DNA of 32,839 nt from Candidatus Uhrbacteria bacterium. Lineage in GTDB: Bacteria > Patescibacteriota > Patescibacteriia > JACQRZ01. The stretch's first letter is position 1. The number at the start of each line of letters is the position of its first letter. The stretch spans positions 1-32,839 of the forward strand of contig JACQWH010000026.1 in NCBI GenBank assembly GCA_016209345.1. The letters run 5' to 3'. The notes under the pieces are model-generated. The model ran no database searches. It had not been told where the DNA came from and saw only the letters and a list, made by a program, of their open reading frames with translations. The translations under genes and the position numbers were made by a program. This document shows positions 4,753-14,926 of the stretch, piece after piece.

Positions 4753-7700
4753 ATGAGGCATATATTTCGCAAAGCTCGACGGTGTGTTGAGAGGGTCATG
4801 TACATTACGACGATAGCATCAACAGTCCTCTGGACGCTCGGTCCGGCAGCACTGCCGGCCAATGCGACAATTAGCATACTTACATCAGTCTCAAGCGCAA
4901 CAAGTGCGCAGACCATCGGGCCGTCGAGCGTACCAACGGCAATATTCGGCATTAACGCGGTTGGGGACGGCGGTGAGAATTTTACTTCATTTTCTCTTGC
5001 TATTACTCCGTCAGCCGGTTTTGTGATGAGCGACCTCGCTGCGCTTGGCACCGGTGCCAGCTCGGGTATTGCTCTCTATCGCGACGATGGGGCAACCCAA
5101 GGATCGTTTGATGCCGCTACTGACGCAAATATCGCCCTGGGTCTTCCGCCTATCATAACTGACGGATCAACTCGCATTTCAAAGTTGATGCCCAGCGATT
5201 CGGTCGGCGTGAGCGCGACAAATCAGGTGGTGGGTTCGGCCGGACGAGACATGAATTTTGTGGTTGGTGATCTTATTTTTGGCAACACAACGGCAAATTC
5301 AGCATCCCTCAACACCTATGATTGGCACGTTGTGACGACAGCGGAAAATATTACGACTGATGCTGCGCCAACAACCTTGCGCCTTGACGCAAACGCAGGG
5401 GGCGCGCCGACATTTGCGGCAAGCACCAGGATTTCGCAATTGACACCCGCATCAACCGGCTCGTACGTCATTAACGGAACGAGCAATACTACAACGCCCG
5501 CATTGACAACCGGCGACATTATTTTTTATCAAACCGGAGCAGGCGCAGGAACATGGGGAATGGTGACCGGTAATTTTACCGCAGCAGCGTCTCCGGTGAA
5601 TGGAGCAAATCTTGGAAATGCAACCTATCGCATTAGCAAGTTGTCCGCGCTCACGGGTTCGTTTGTTGTTTCGGGAACGGATACGATTACGGCCCCGGGA
5701 ACAGGATATACCACGCCAGTTGTTGGAGATATCGTTCTGTATCGTTCTGGCGGACAGGCACTGTGGGGCATTGTGACAAACGCAACCTTGACCAGCGGAA
5801 CGTTTGCCGTTAATAACGCGGCTCTTCCGCCGGGGACCTATCAAATTAGCAAAGTGAATGCCTATACTCCCTCAAGTGCCTTGACATCCGCCATTCCCAC
5901 AGATCAAAACGCTTTTAATACCAGTGATCTCGTCTTTGGCATGCCGACGCAAAATCCGATAACAACTTCATATAATTGGCATATCACAACTGGCGATTCA
6001 TCCGGTAATGCAGCTAATTTTCGTCTTGATGATCGCATGAGCGCTCCGGCGTTTGGATTCTCCGCAATGATTGCGACCGGTGGCGCAGAGCCGGTTCCGG
6101 CAAACAATACCGGTACTAACGAGGGGTCAGATTATTATGTTGCGCTTCGCACCTCGGCATCCGCAGTCAATGGCCACGCTTTTACCGCGGGACTTGCACC
6201 GGGGACATTTGTGCTGACGGGCGGCGTTGCGGGATTACCGACAGAGACGCCTTCACAAACCTATACCATTGCGACAACCGCTCAGCAGTCGCAGTCGGCA
6301 GGGGCAAACACCACGGTCATGGACATGACCAACGGGTTTCTCAAGCTCAAACAGAGCAGTAACTTTAAGGCGGTTGCGCGTGTTCAGTTTGGCAGTACTG
6401 AAAATACAAAAACATTGACATCCATCGCGATTTCTTTTGCCACTGCAAACAGCACAACGCCGACATGGACCGCAAGCGGTGCAGTATCATCAGAACTTCT
6501 TGACCTTGCCGCAACCGGCGGCGGTATCTCGCTATGGAAAGACGGGGGAACCGCAGGGTTTGGCTTGAACGGCGCCGGCGATACGCAAGTTACCCTGGCC
6601 GCAAGTCCGGTATATGGCGCAAGCAACGCGTTTACCATTACTCCGGCAACAGCGCCAACTATTGCGTCGGATGATGTGTACTTTATCGTACTGAAATCCG
6701 ATACGTCCGGTGTGGCAAACAATAATGCATTTACCGTGAACATGGCAACAACCGCCATTACGACCAGCGGCACATCGCCGACAATCGGTGCGTTTCAGAC
6801 ACCGCCGATCGTTATGGATACCACGGTGCCGACGATTGCAAGCGTGTCAGATGTTCCAGGCCAGACAACAAAACTCAGTGTTCGATTCAGCGAGCCGGTG
6901 CGGAAGCTTAATGATGCAGGAGCTCTTACCACATCCGATTTGACCTATACCAATGATGCAACAAACGGATCAGGACGAACCGTGAGCTCGATTTCCCATA
7001 GTCCGGGCGCGGATATTGCAGAACTCACCATGAGCGGCGCTCTAGCGGCCGGTGATTTTGACGGCACACCGTCTCGGTTGGCGGCTTCCGGAGCAGATAA
7101 AATAGAAGATATGGCAGGCAATGCCATGGCAACAACGGCAACAAATCTTGGCAGCCCCTTGATCATTACAACCTCGGTTATTCCGGCAACCTATGTGGCA
7201 GCAGTTTATGATGCCACAACACCGCTTGTCACGTTTGCGGCTCAAGGCGGGGCAGGAACCTATACCTTTGCGGGAAACACACAAGCTGATACGGATGCGC
7301 TTGTCGCGCTTTTGGGCGCAAGTCCCCTTGCCGGCGCCACAGGAAAGCTCACCGGTACGGTTCAGGCAAATACCGCAGGAACCAGGAACGTCACGATAAA
7401 AGTGACCGACGGCGCAGCCGCAACCGCAACAAAACAATTTACGATTAACGTCGCGGCAACGCAGGGAGGCGGTGTTCCCGGATTGACAAATGTCACGCCG
7501 CCATCAGGTGCGCAGAGCGCAACAAATCTGTCAATCGCTATTACCGGCACGAATACGAGTTTTACCAGCGCCAGCACCGTCGCATTCCTACTGAACGGAA
7601 CAGCCGACACCAATATTACCGTCGGAACAGTGACGGCAAATAGTGCAACATCAATCACGGTTCCCATCACTAGCATTGCGGCGGGCGCGACCGCAGGCGC

Positions 7701-10700
7701 TCGGGATGTAAGAGTGACGAGCGGCAGTCAGGTTGTCACCATGCCGGGTGGATTTAATGTCACCGGAACGGTCGCGGCTGGGCTCAATCTCGTGTTTCCA
7801 ACCGCATCGGCAACGGGAATCCAGTTGCCTACGCCCGGATTTAATTTTAATCCCTCAACAAACACCACATTTACCCATTACCGTATTGTATTGAGCGCGA
7901 CGCAGGATTTTGCAACCGCGCTGTGGAACTATGTTTTTCCAAAGCCGGATGCGCAAGGTACGAATGGAAGTCATTGTACCGCGACTTCATGCAATGTGAA
8001 TTATTCAGCGGGAAACTTTCTCACAATCACCCCCGCGTCGACGCTGACGTCAAACACAACATATTACTGGAAAGTGGAGACCTATCAGGATCCCACACCA
8101 ACAACACAGTTTGCATCATCGGATGTAATAGATCAAAACAGGAAGGAAAACACGCCGGTTCGCAGTTTCACCACCTCGGCATCAGTGACGGATGTCCAGC
8201 CGCCGCAAATAGAACATCGTCCGGTTGTCCAGGCGCGCGCAAACGCGTTGGTTACCGTGTACGCGCGCGTGCTTGACAATATCGCAAGCGCGAGCACGAC
8301 GCCGGCCCTTTCCACGACATTGTCTGCCTGTGCAGGTTCCGGATGCACGCCCTCAACATCAACACTGCCAAGCGCGGATGCAAATGACGGCGTTGTTGCC
8401 GGAACGCATGCGCAGAACGGATACTATAGCTATGTTCTCCCGTCGGCGTTTATTACCGCAACCGTAGGAACTATTGTACGGTATTATATTACCGCCACTG
8501 ACGGCACCAATACGAACAATTTTTATCAGCCGGGCGGAACAACGCCGTTTCAGTTCGCAACAACGGCGGCTATCGCATCGAGCGGCGTGACCATTACCGG
8601 TACGGTAAAAGACACCAGCGACGCATGTCCTGCCGGTGTGCAGGGATCGCTTGTGTTTGCCGAAGGCAGCGGTTTTAGCGCGACGACAGGAGCGGATTGC
8701 GCCTATACATTGGGTGCGGCAAATAACGGATTGGCCGTAGGATTCCCCTATGACCTTGTTGTGGCAAAAGACGGATACTCAACCCAACGAAGAGATGCCG
8801 TTCCGGCAGGGTCAACAAGCATTGCTGTTCAACTGGGGCAGGGCGCTACCGGCGGATTTGGCGGAGACACGACGCGGCCGCGTGTACTGCGCTCAATGCC
8901 CGGTGACAAGATGCAGAATGTGCCGGGGAATGATTCAAACATGAGGATTTTGGTGGTGTTTGACAAACCAATGAGTCAGACATCGGTACTGACAAGTGGC
9001 AATATGGTGGTCAATTCCGTGAATGTTCAGACAGGGGTCCTTACCAACATTACCGCAAACGGGTCATGGGCGTATTATTCAACCTATACCATGCCGTTTG
9101 GTGGAACAGAATCAAATGTCGCGGTATGGTCGTTTTCCGGCACAAATACGTTTGGCGATAGCAAGACGATCGCGGTAAAGGTGACGCCAAGCGTTCTTGA
9201 CACATCAGGAAACGCCGTGCAGGGAAATTTGACTGACGGGAGTTATTCATTTTCGTTCACGACCGGCTCAAGTGCAACATCCGTTGGTTTCAACACGGCA
9301 ACCGGAACGTTTGCTGACGGTGGAGTGTTCGGTCAAGGCACAAACATTGCACCGCACGTGACAACAACGGCACCGTCCATGGGTTCGCCCAGCGTACCGC
9401 GCAATACGAAGATCATGATTAACTTTGACACCTCCATGGCCGATGATGCTGTGGGTACGTATACGCTCGCAAGCGGCGTGAAGCTGTTTGAGGTGTCCTC
9501 GGCAGGTGTCGAGACAGATGTCACGTCATTGGCAGTAAACGCCGTCACGCTGACATCTGATAAGAAAGCCGCAACCGTCACGCTTAAAACCACCTATCCA
9601 AGCGAATGCACCGGCGTGGCCTGTGGCGTATTTAAGGCAACCACTCGTTATCGCCTGAAGGTGCTCGGGTCGGCAAAAGCCGCAAACGGAATGACCATGC
9701 GCGCCCCGGGACAGGAAACGCAAGTGGCGTTTATGAGCGACTTTACAACATCCGCCTCTTCTGACACTGTTGCGCCGACCATTGTCGGATCTGATCCGAC
9801 GACGAATGCGGCCGATGTTCCTTCGATGCTTGGGTCGGTGAGCGTGTCGTTTGATAAGGACATGGATTCTTCATCAATTACGACCTCAACCATGACCCTG
9901 ACGACCGGCTCAACAGCGGTCACCGGCACGGTTGAGTATCGGCCGATGGAGCGCACCGCGTATTTTATTCCGTCGCGCGTATTGACGCCGACCACGCAAT
10001 ACACGCTCTCTCTTACCGCCGGAGTTCGGGGAATCAACGGTACGGCAATAGCGGCGGCAACGCGCGCGTTTACCACCGGCTCTGCCGACACGTCCGCGCC
10101 CACTGTGACGTCGCTGACAGCGGATGACACAAACATCTCAATATCATTCAGCAAACCGATGAACTCATCACCGGCAACCGATACGACAAACTTTACGTCC
10201 AGCGTACTGCGCGTTGCCAACTATACGGTGAAATACGGAACAGCGGGGTTTAACGCGGCAACCGCGGGTACAACACTTACACTTCCCGCGACTGCGCAGA
10301 TTACCTATGATGGGAAGAACAATGCGGCGATGATTTCCGGATACCGTCCGACGAGCACGACTGCGGCGCAAGTTCAGGGACAACAGCTCTATGTCGCGGT
10401 TGCAAACGCAAAGGACATCGGAGGAAACGCAATCAGCACCTCCGGGACCGCTCCGGATACCGCAAATACCAGCCGTGCAACCGTGCAGAACAGCGCGACC
10501 ACCCAAGGACAACTCGGGCCGATGACCATTACCAATGACATGATGAAAGCGGTTGGTGATTTTAAGCCAACCACATTTTCCTCTGCAACATTCGGATTCG
10601 CGCCGCAAACGGAAGTACGGCCGTTCAATATGATGACCGGCACCACCACAATTTACGGCGTACATTTGTCTCTCTCGCGGCAGATACCGGATGGAGGCGC

Positions 10701-13700
10701 CATCGTGCTTACCTTCCCGCAAGGGTTTAATGTATCCGGCGCAAAACAGGATATCAACTCTCCGAAACGCCGCGACATAAACGGGCCGGGCACCGGCACC
10801 GTCACGTTCAAGTGCCAGACGAACGTCGCGGGAATGTCCGGCGCGAAGTCCTGCGGAGGCGGCGCGGCAAATGCCGATGATACCGGAACCGCGCAAGGAG
10901 GTCTTGCCGATGACGGGGTTGTGGTAAACGCGAATGCGCGAACCATCACCATTTATGTGAGCGGGGCAACCAACAGCGAAGGACATGATGTGCTTGATTT
11001 TGACATCGGGGGCATCGTCAACTCAACCGTTCCAAAGGATTTCAACACGAGCGGATATACCGTGAGCATCGCGACAAAGAACGGTACGACAAATCTTGAA
11101 ACACTGAGCTCAGTGCCATTCTTTATCCAGTCGGCGGGGACCACCACCTATACGCTTACCGGAACGATTACCGCGACAAACAATAATCAGAGCGGAACGA
11201 TTTCGGTATTCCTTGACTCGCCAATGACCGGCCCGCTTGAGGCAACATCTGCGGATTTTGGCGGCGGACAAACGGCAACGTATTCTTTCTCCAATCTCCC
11301 GCCCGGTGATTATGGATTGAGAACAGAACCGTACGTAAAGATTAATGACACGACTGAATTTCTCGGGAAATTTCCGGAGCGCGTGATGATGAGCGCAAAC
11401 ACCGTGCGCAATTTTACGCTCTCAAGCGCGACCGCGGCAGGTACGGGAACCTCGGTAACGGTTTCCGTTGACGGACCGTCAAGTGAGCCCATTGATATTT
11501 TCGCAAATGGTCCGGCCGGATTCCGCGTGATGCAAAAAACGCTTGACACCAATGCCGGTGCTGAAAACTTTACGATTCGCCTGTCAGACGGCGACTGGTT
11601 CCTTGGGGTTGGTCCCCAAATGCCAAAAGGACAGATGTCCGGCCCGCCGCCTTCGCCGAGCTATCTCCCGCCGCGGCCGGTCAATATCCGTATCAGCGGC
11701 GCTACTTGTGTGATTGAGGGAACCACGACGTGTACCAAAGCATTTACTCTCACCGCATCAACGAAGGAAATACGCGGTATCGTGAAAGATCTCGCAAGCA
11801 AAGTTATAGCAAACGCCAATGTGTTTGCGTACTCACCGTCCGGAACATCAATGGGAAACTTTGCGAAAACAGACACCACCGGAACGTTTATTCTCAATGT
11901 CACCCAAGGAGTGTTTAATGTCGGCGCGGTTATTGAAGGCATGCCCCAATCAAAGGAAGTGCCGGTTGAGGTGGTAAATGACGTGACTACGGGCGCGAAT
12001 ACAAACCTCAAGATTGACGGTGCCGCAACAGCAGTCACGGCTACCGCGGCCGCAACATCTTTTGTGTTGAAGTTGGCAAAACCAGATTATACGATTTCCG
12101 GAAAAGTGACTGACGGGACCAATGTTATCAACGGCGCGTCTGTCTATGCATATAAGCAGGGTGCGCCCGGACGATCCGGCGCCGCAACAGACAGTTCCGG
12201 AAATTATTCCCTCTTTGTGTCAGCTGGTACATGGAGTGTCGGCGCCTTCTTGCCCCAATACGGAAATCTGACTGAACAGACCGTCATCGTCACAACGGCA
12301 AACGCGACGGATATCAATTTCTCGCCAGGGACATCCTACGCGGTCTCCGGAACCGTCACTGTTGGCGGCACCGCGCGGGAAGGAGCCCGAGTGCGCATTA
12401 AGAACAGTTCATACTTTAATGAAACATTTACCGATACACTCGGAGCGTACAGCTTTAATGTGCCGCAAGGAAACGGCTATGTCGTTGACGGATTCGTGCC
12501 GGGTTTTGGAGATATCGCGCCATTAGCCGCGTTTAATGTATCGGCGGCTGTACCGAACAAAGATCTTACGGTCGCGACCCTGCGCACTATCACGATGACG
12601 TTTTCCTCATCGGTTGCAAGCGCGTTTGTTGAACTCCGTTCAACAACAGGGGCGAATATCCGGAAGAAAATTGAGAATTCAACCACCGGAACGCTTTCGG
12701 CGCCTGACGGCAGTTATATCGTAAATATTGATATGCAGGGAGCGCCGATTCCGTTTACCGCCGTTGCCGCAACCGATGGAAGCACGACCTATGCGAGCGC
12801 GACAGGTATTATGACGGTTGCCGACGGTAATGAAGGACTTACCGTCACCGTTCCAACATTGCGAACGATTACGGTTACCGTTCGCGACGGAGCAAGCGCA
12901 TTATTGGCAGATGCGTGGGTTGAACTTATGAATCCGACCAGCGGTGAGCACTTCGGGAGCAAAACGGGCACAAACGGTCAGGCGACGTTGCGCGCGGCTG
13001 ATGGTTCATACTTTATCAACGCAATGAAGCCCGGGTATTACCGCGTGCCGACCTCATTGACAGTCAATGCGGCTGTCGGGACGCAGGCGCTTGTTCTTAC
13101 GGCAGCAACGAAAACAATAGCGGGTACTGTGCTTATCGGCACAACAGGCGCGGCAAATGCGTTTGTGAGAGCCGAAAAGCAGGGCGGTGGATTTGCCGGA
13201 GCAATGACTGATGCAAATGGGCAGTATACGCTCTCTGTGGCGGAAGGCATCTGGAGAGTATTTGCGCGATCCGACGGATATGCAGAGGCGGAACTGAGCG
13301 CCACTGTTGATACGACAACCGCATCGGCGATCGGTAAAGATATTACCCTTACCACAACTGTCACGGTGTCAGCACCGAAGTCAAAGCCGATGACGCCGTC
13401 AACGGGCGGCAGCATTGAAGATACATCGGCAGGTATTAAGGTGAACGTGCCGGCAAACGCGCTGGGCAGCTCATCGTCAGCCGGAAATATGCAGGTGAAG
13501 AAGACGACGAATTATACGCAGACAGAGACCGCGCGACCGGTCGCCGCAGTTGAGATTAGCGCGACTGACGCAAATGGCACCCCCATTAAAACATTGACAG
13601 AAAGCGTGACGGTTGAGCTCACCTATACGAAGTCAGAGCTTGCGACAACAGCATCCTCATCGGATTCGTCCATTAACACAATGTCAGAAATTGAAAAACT

Positions 13701-14904
13701 CGATGTTGGTTTCTGGGATGAATCGGTATCAAACTGGACGACATTGTCCACGACAACGACCTATGTTGACTCAACAGGAGCAGTCGTCACGAGTCCGTCC
13801 GAAGATCTTTCCAATGTTGCGAGTGTGAAATTGAGCGCCCTGACCGATCACTTCTCCTTGTTTGCGCCGGTAGTTCCAACCGATCCGTCAGCACCATCAG
13901 CGCCGACTAACTTCGTCACAGGCACATCGACGACCAGCACAATCAACTTGCAGTGGACCGCAGTAAGCGGCGCGACCGGTTATGACATCTATCGCAGCAC
14001 ATCGTCGGACGGCACCTTTAGCCGTATTGGTTCCGAGCCAACCGTGTCGAGCGGATCAACGGTCACCTATCAGGATACGGGACTGAGTGCCGGCACGGCG
14101 TACTTCTATAAGATTTCCGCGTTGAACAATAACGGCGAGTCAGCCGCGTCAAGCGCAGCAACAACGTCAACGGCATCTTCAACGTCGAGCAGCAGTTCAA
14201 GCAGCTCCGGAGGCGGAGGAGGAAGCAGCTATGTGGCGGCGGCATCGGCAGCAACAACAACCGCAGCAGCAAAGACGGAAACAGCGACAGCAGGCGCAAC
14301 AGCCGTGACGAGCGTCGGTGCTGGCAAATTTGAGATTACTGTCCCGGCAACGGCGGCAAAAGCATCCGCAACTCCCGCAACACCGGCAACTCCAGCTGTT
14401 CCGGGCGTCTCAGCGGCACAAGCAGCAGCACCGGCAACGCCCGCCCTTGCGGCAGAAAAAGTACTCACCGCTGTTCCTGATGCGAAAATTATCGCCCTTC
14501 CGTCGTTCTCACGCTATCTTGCGCAAGGAGCTCGCGGAAAAGATGTCGAAGCGCTCCAGCTTATCTTGCAGGCGAACGGGTACTATAAAGGAAAAGTATC
14601 AGGTATCTTGAATGCGGATACAGTCAAGGCGGTCAAGACGCTTCAGACCTCGGCAAAGATTGCCACGGCAAAGACGGCAGGATACGGCGATGTCGGTCCC
14701 AAGACGCGAGCGTTCCTGAACTCACTGGTTAAGGAAGCAAAGGCAGAGGTGAAGGCGGAGCAGCAATCCATAGACGCAAAAGCCCCGGCAAAACAAGAGA
14801 CGAAAAAAGAGACGGCGGCGCATTCCGTAAAAACAGAACAGCCATCATCATCCTCGTCGGGTGGGACGGCGCTTGATCTTCTAAAGAAATTGCAAAAGCA
14901 ATAA
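4753..14904 (+). CDS. Giant secreted multidomain surface protein with peptidoglycan-binding domain
   Basis: The 3383-residue product opens with a basic, hydrophobic signal peptide (about residues 1-38, Ala-X-Ala-like end). Domains in order: four degenerate repeats beginning RISKL/RISQL/QISKV (about 140-380); Ig-like and cadherin-like modules; an IPT/TIG-like domain (about 906-1006); SbsA-type Ig domains starting with (D)T..P.V (about 1372, 1530, 1672, 1779); a run of about seven carboxypeptidase-regulatory-like beta-sandwiches (about 2131-2859); a ZU5-like domain ending TDHFSLFAP (about 2875-3040); a fibronectin III domain (about 3046-3138); a Ser/Gly linker; and a PG_binding_1 domain with GKDVEALQLILQANGYY (about 3250-3328), then a Lys/Ala tail. 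There is no LPXTG motif or C-terminal membrane helix. The likely role is a wall-attached adhesin or sheath component. Mature cysteines are only twelve, in six local pairs. No Shine-Dalgarno is visible. Confidence 0.95.
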   Translation: MRHIFRKARRCVERVMYITTIASTVLWTLGPAALPANATISILTSVSSATSAQTIGPSSVPTAIFGINAVGDGGENFTSFSLAITPSAGFVMSDLAALGTGASSGIALYRDDGATQGSFDAATDANIALGLPPIITDGSTRISKLMPSDSVGVSATNQVVGSAGRDMNFVVGDLIFGNTTANSASLNTYDWHVVTTAENITTDAAPTTLRLDANAGGAPTFAASTRISQLTPASTGSYVINGTSNTTTPALTTGDIIFYQTGAGAGTWGMVTGNFTAAASPVNGANLGNATYRISKLSALTGSFVVSGTDTITAPGTGYTTPVVGDIVLYRSGGQALWGIVTNATLTSGTFAVNNAALPPGTYQISKVNAYTPSSALTSAIPTDQNAFNTSDLVFGMPTQNPITTSYNWHITTGDSSGNAANFRLDDRMSAPAFGFSAMIATGGAEPVPANNTGTNEGSDYYVALRTSASAVNGHAFTAGLAPGTFVLTGGVAGLPTETPSQTYTIATTAQQSQSAGANTTVMDMTNGFLKLKQSSNFKAVARVQFGSTENTKTLTSIAISFATANSTTPTWTASGAVSSELLDLAATGGGISLWKDGGTAGFGLNGAGDTQVTLAASPVYGASNAFTITPATAPTIASDDVYFIVLKSDTSGVANNNAFTVNMATTAITTSGTSPTIGAFQTPPIVMDTTVPTIASVSDVPGQTTKLSVRFSEPVRKLNDAGALTTSDLTYTNDATNGSGRTVSSISHSPGADIAELTMSGALAAGDFDGTPSRLAASGADKIEDMAGNAMATTATNLGSPLIITTSVIPATYVAAVYDATTPLVTFAAQGGAGTYTFAGNTQADTDALVALLGASPLAGATGKLTGTVQANTAGTRNVTIKVTDGAAATATKQFTINVAATQGGGVPGLTNVTPPSGAQSATNLSIAITGTNTSFTSASTVAFLLNGTADTNITVGTVTANSATSITVPITSIAAGATAGARDVRVTSGSQVVTMPGGFNVTGTVAAGLNLVFPTASATGIQLPTPGFNFNPSTNTTFTHYRIVLSATQDFATALWNYVFPKPDAQGTNGSHCTATSCNVNYSAGNFLTITPASTLTSNTTYYWKVETYQDPTPTTQFASSDVIDQNRKENTPVRSFTTSASVTDVQPPQIEHRPVVQARANALVTVYARVLDNIASASTTPALSTTLSACAGSGCTPSTSTLPSADANDGVVAGTHAQNGYYSYVLPSAFITATVGTIVRYYITATDGTNTNNFYQPGGTTPFQFATTAAIASSGVTITGTVKDTSDACPAGVQGSLVFAEGSGFSATTGADCAYTLGAANNGLAVGFPYDLVVAKDGYSTQRRDAVPAGSTSIAVQLGQGATGGFGGDTTRPRVLRSMPGDKMQNVPGNDSNMRILVVFDKPMSQTSVLTSGNMVVNSVNVQTGVLTNITANGSWAYYSTYTMPFGGTESNVAVWSFSGTNTFGDSKTIAVKVTPSVLDTSGNAVQGNLTDGSYSFSFTTGSSATSVGFNTATGTFADGGVFGQGTNIAPHVTTTAPSMGSPSVPRNTKIMINFDTSMADDAVGTYTLASGVKLFEVSSAGVETDVTSLAVNAVTLTSDKKAATVTLKTTYPSECTGVACGVFKATTRYRLKVLGSAKAANGMTMRAPGQETQVAFMSDFTTSASSDTVAPTIVGSDPTTNAADVPSMLGSVSVSFDKDMDSSSITTSTMTLTTGSTAVTGTVEYRPMERTAYFIPSRVLTPTTQYTLSLTAGVRGINGTAIAAATRAFTTGSADTSAPTVTSLTADDTNISISFSKPMNSSPATDTTNFTSSVLRVANYTVKYGTAGFNAATAGTTLTLPATAQITYDGKNNAAMISGYRPTSTTAAQVQGQQLYVAVANAKDIGGNAISTSGTAPDTANTSRATVQNSATTQGQLGPMTITNDMMKAVGDFKPTTFSSATFGFAPQTEVRPFNMMTGTTTIYGVHLSLSRQIPDGGAIVLTFPQGFNVSGAKQDINSPKRRDINGPGTGTVTFKCQTNVAGMSGAKSCGGGAANADDTGTAQGGLADDGVVVNANARTITIYVSGATNSEGHDVLDFDIGGIVNSTVPKDFNTSGYTVSIATKNGTTNLETLSSVPFFIQSAGTTTYTLTGTITATNNNQSGTISVFLDSPMTGPLEATSADFGGGQTATYSFSNLPPGDYGLRTEPYVKINDTTEFLGKFPERVMMSANTVRNFTLSSATAAGTGTSVTVSVDGPSSEPIDIFANGPAGFRVMQKTLDTNAGAENFTIRLSDGDWFLGVGPQMPKGQMSGPPPSPSYLPPRPVNIRISGATCVIEGTTTCTKAFTLTASTKEIRGIVKDLASKVIANANVFAYSPSGTSMGNFAKTDTTGTFILNVTQGVFNVGAVIEGMPQSKEVPVEVVNDVTTGANTNLKIDGAATAVTATAAATSFVLKLAKPDYTISGKVTDGTNVINGASVYAYKQGAPGRSGAATDSSGNYSLFVSAGTWSVGAFLPQYGNLTEQTVIVTTANATDINFSPGTSYAVSGTVTVGGTAREGARVRIKNSSYFNETFTDTLGAYSFNVPQGNGYVVDGFVPGFGDIAPLAAFNVSAAVPNKDLTVATLRTITMTFSSSVASAFVELRSTTGANIRKKIENSTTGTLSAPDGSYIVNIDMQGAPIPFTAVAATDGSTTYASATGIMTVADGNEGLTVTVPTLRTITVTVRDGASALLADAWVELMNPTSGEHFGSKTGTNGQATLRAADGSYFINAMKPGYYRVPTSLTVNAAVGTQALVLTAATKTIAGTVLIGTTGAANAFVRAEKQGGGFAGAMTDANGQYTLSVAEGIWRVFARSDGYAEAELSATVDTTTASAIGKDITLTTTVTVSAPKSKPMTPSTGGSIEDTSAGIKVNVPANALGSSSSAGNMQVKKTTNYTQTETARPVAAVEISATDANGTPIKTLTESVTVELTYTKSELATTASSSDSSINTMSEIEKLDVGFWDESVSNWTTLSTTTTYVDSTGAVVTSPSEDLSNVASVKLSALTDHFSLFAPVVPTDPSAPSAPTNFVTGTSTTSTINLQWTAVSGATGYDIYRSTSSDGTFSRIGSEPTVSSGSTVTYQDTGLSAGTAYFYKISALNNNGESAASSAATTSTASSTSSSSSSSSGGGGGSSYVAAASAATTTAAAKTETATAGATAVTSVGAGKFEITVPATAAKASATPATPATPAVPGVSAAQAAAPATPALAAEKVLTAVPDAKIIALPSFSRYLAQGARGKDVEALQLILQANGYYKGKVSGILNADTVKAVKTLQTSAKIATAKTAGYGDVGPKTRAFLNSLVKEAKAEVKAEQQSIDAKAPAKQETKKETAAHSVKTEQPSSSSSGGTALDLLKKLQKQ

Positions 14905-14926
14905 TACTATTTATATCCTTACGCGT

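Noticed and set aside
10168-10986. 272-codon minus-strand ORF inside the giant gene
   Set aside because: It is rich in Cys, Arg and Gly, the usual shadow of a Thr/Ala-rich coding strand, with no ribosome-binding site or recognisable motif.
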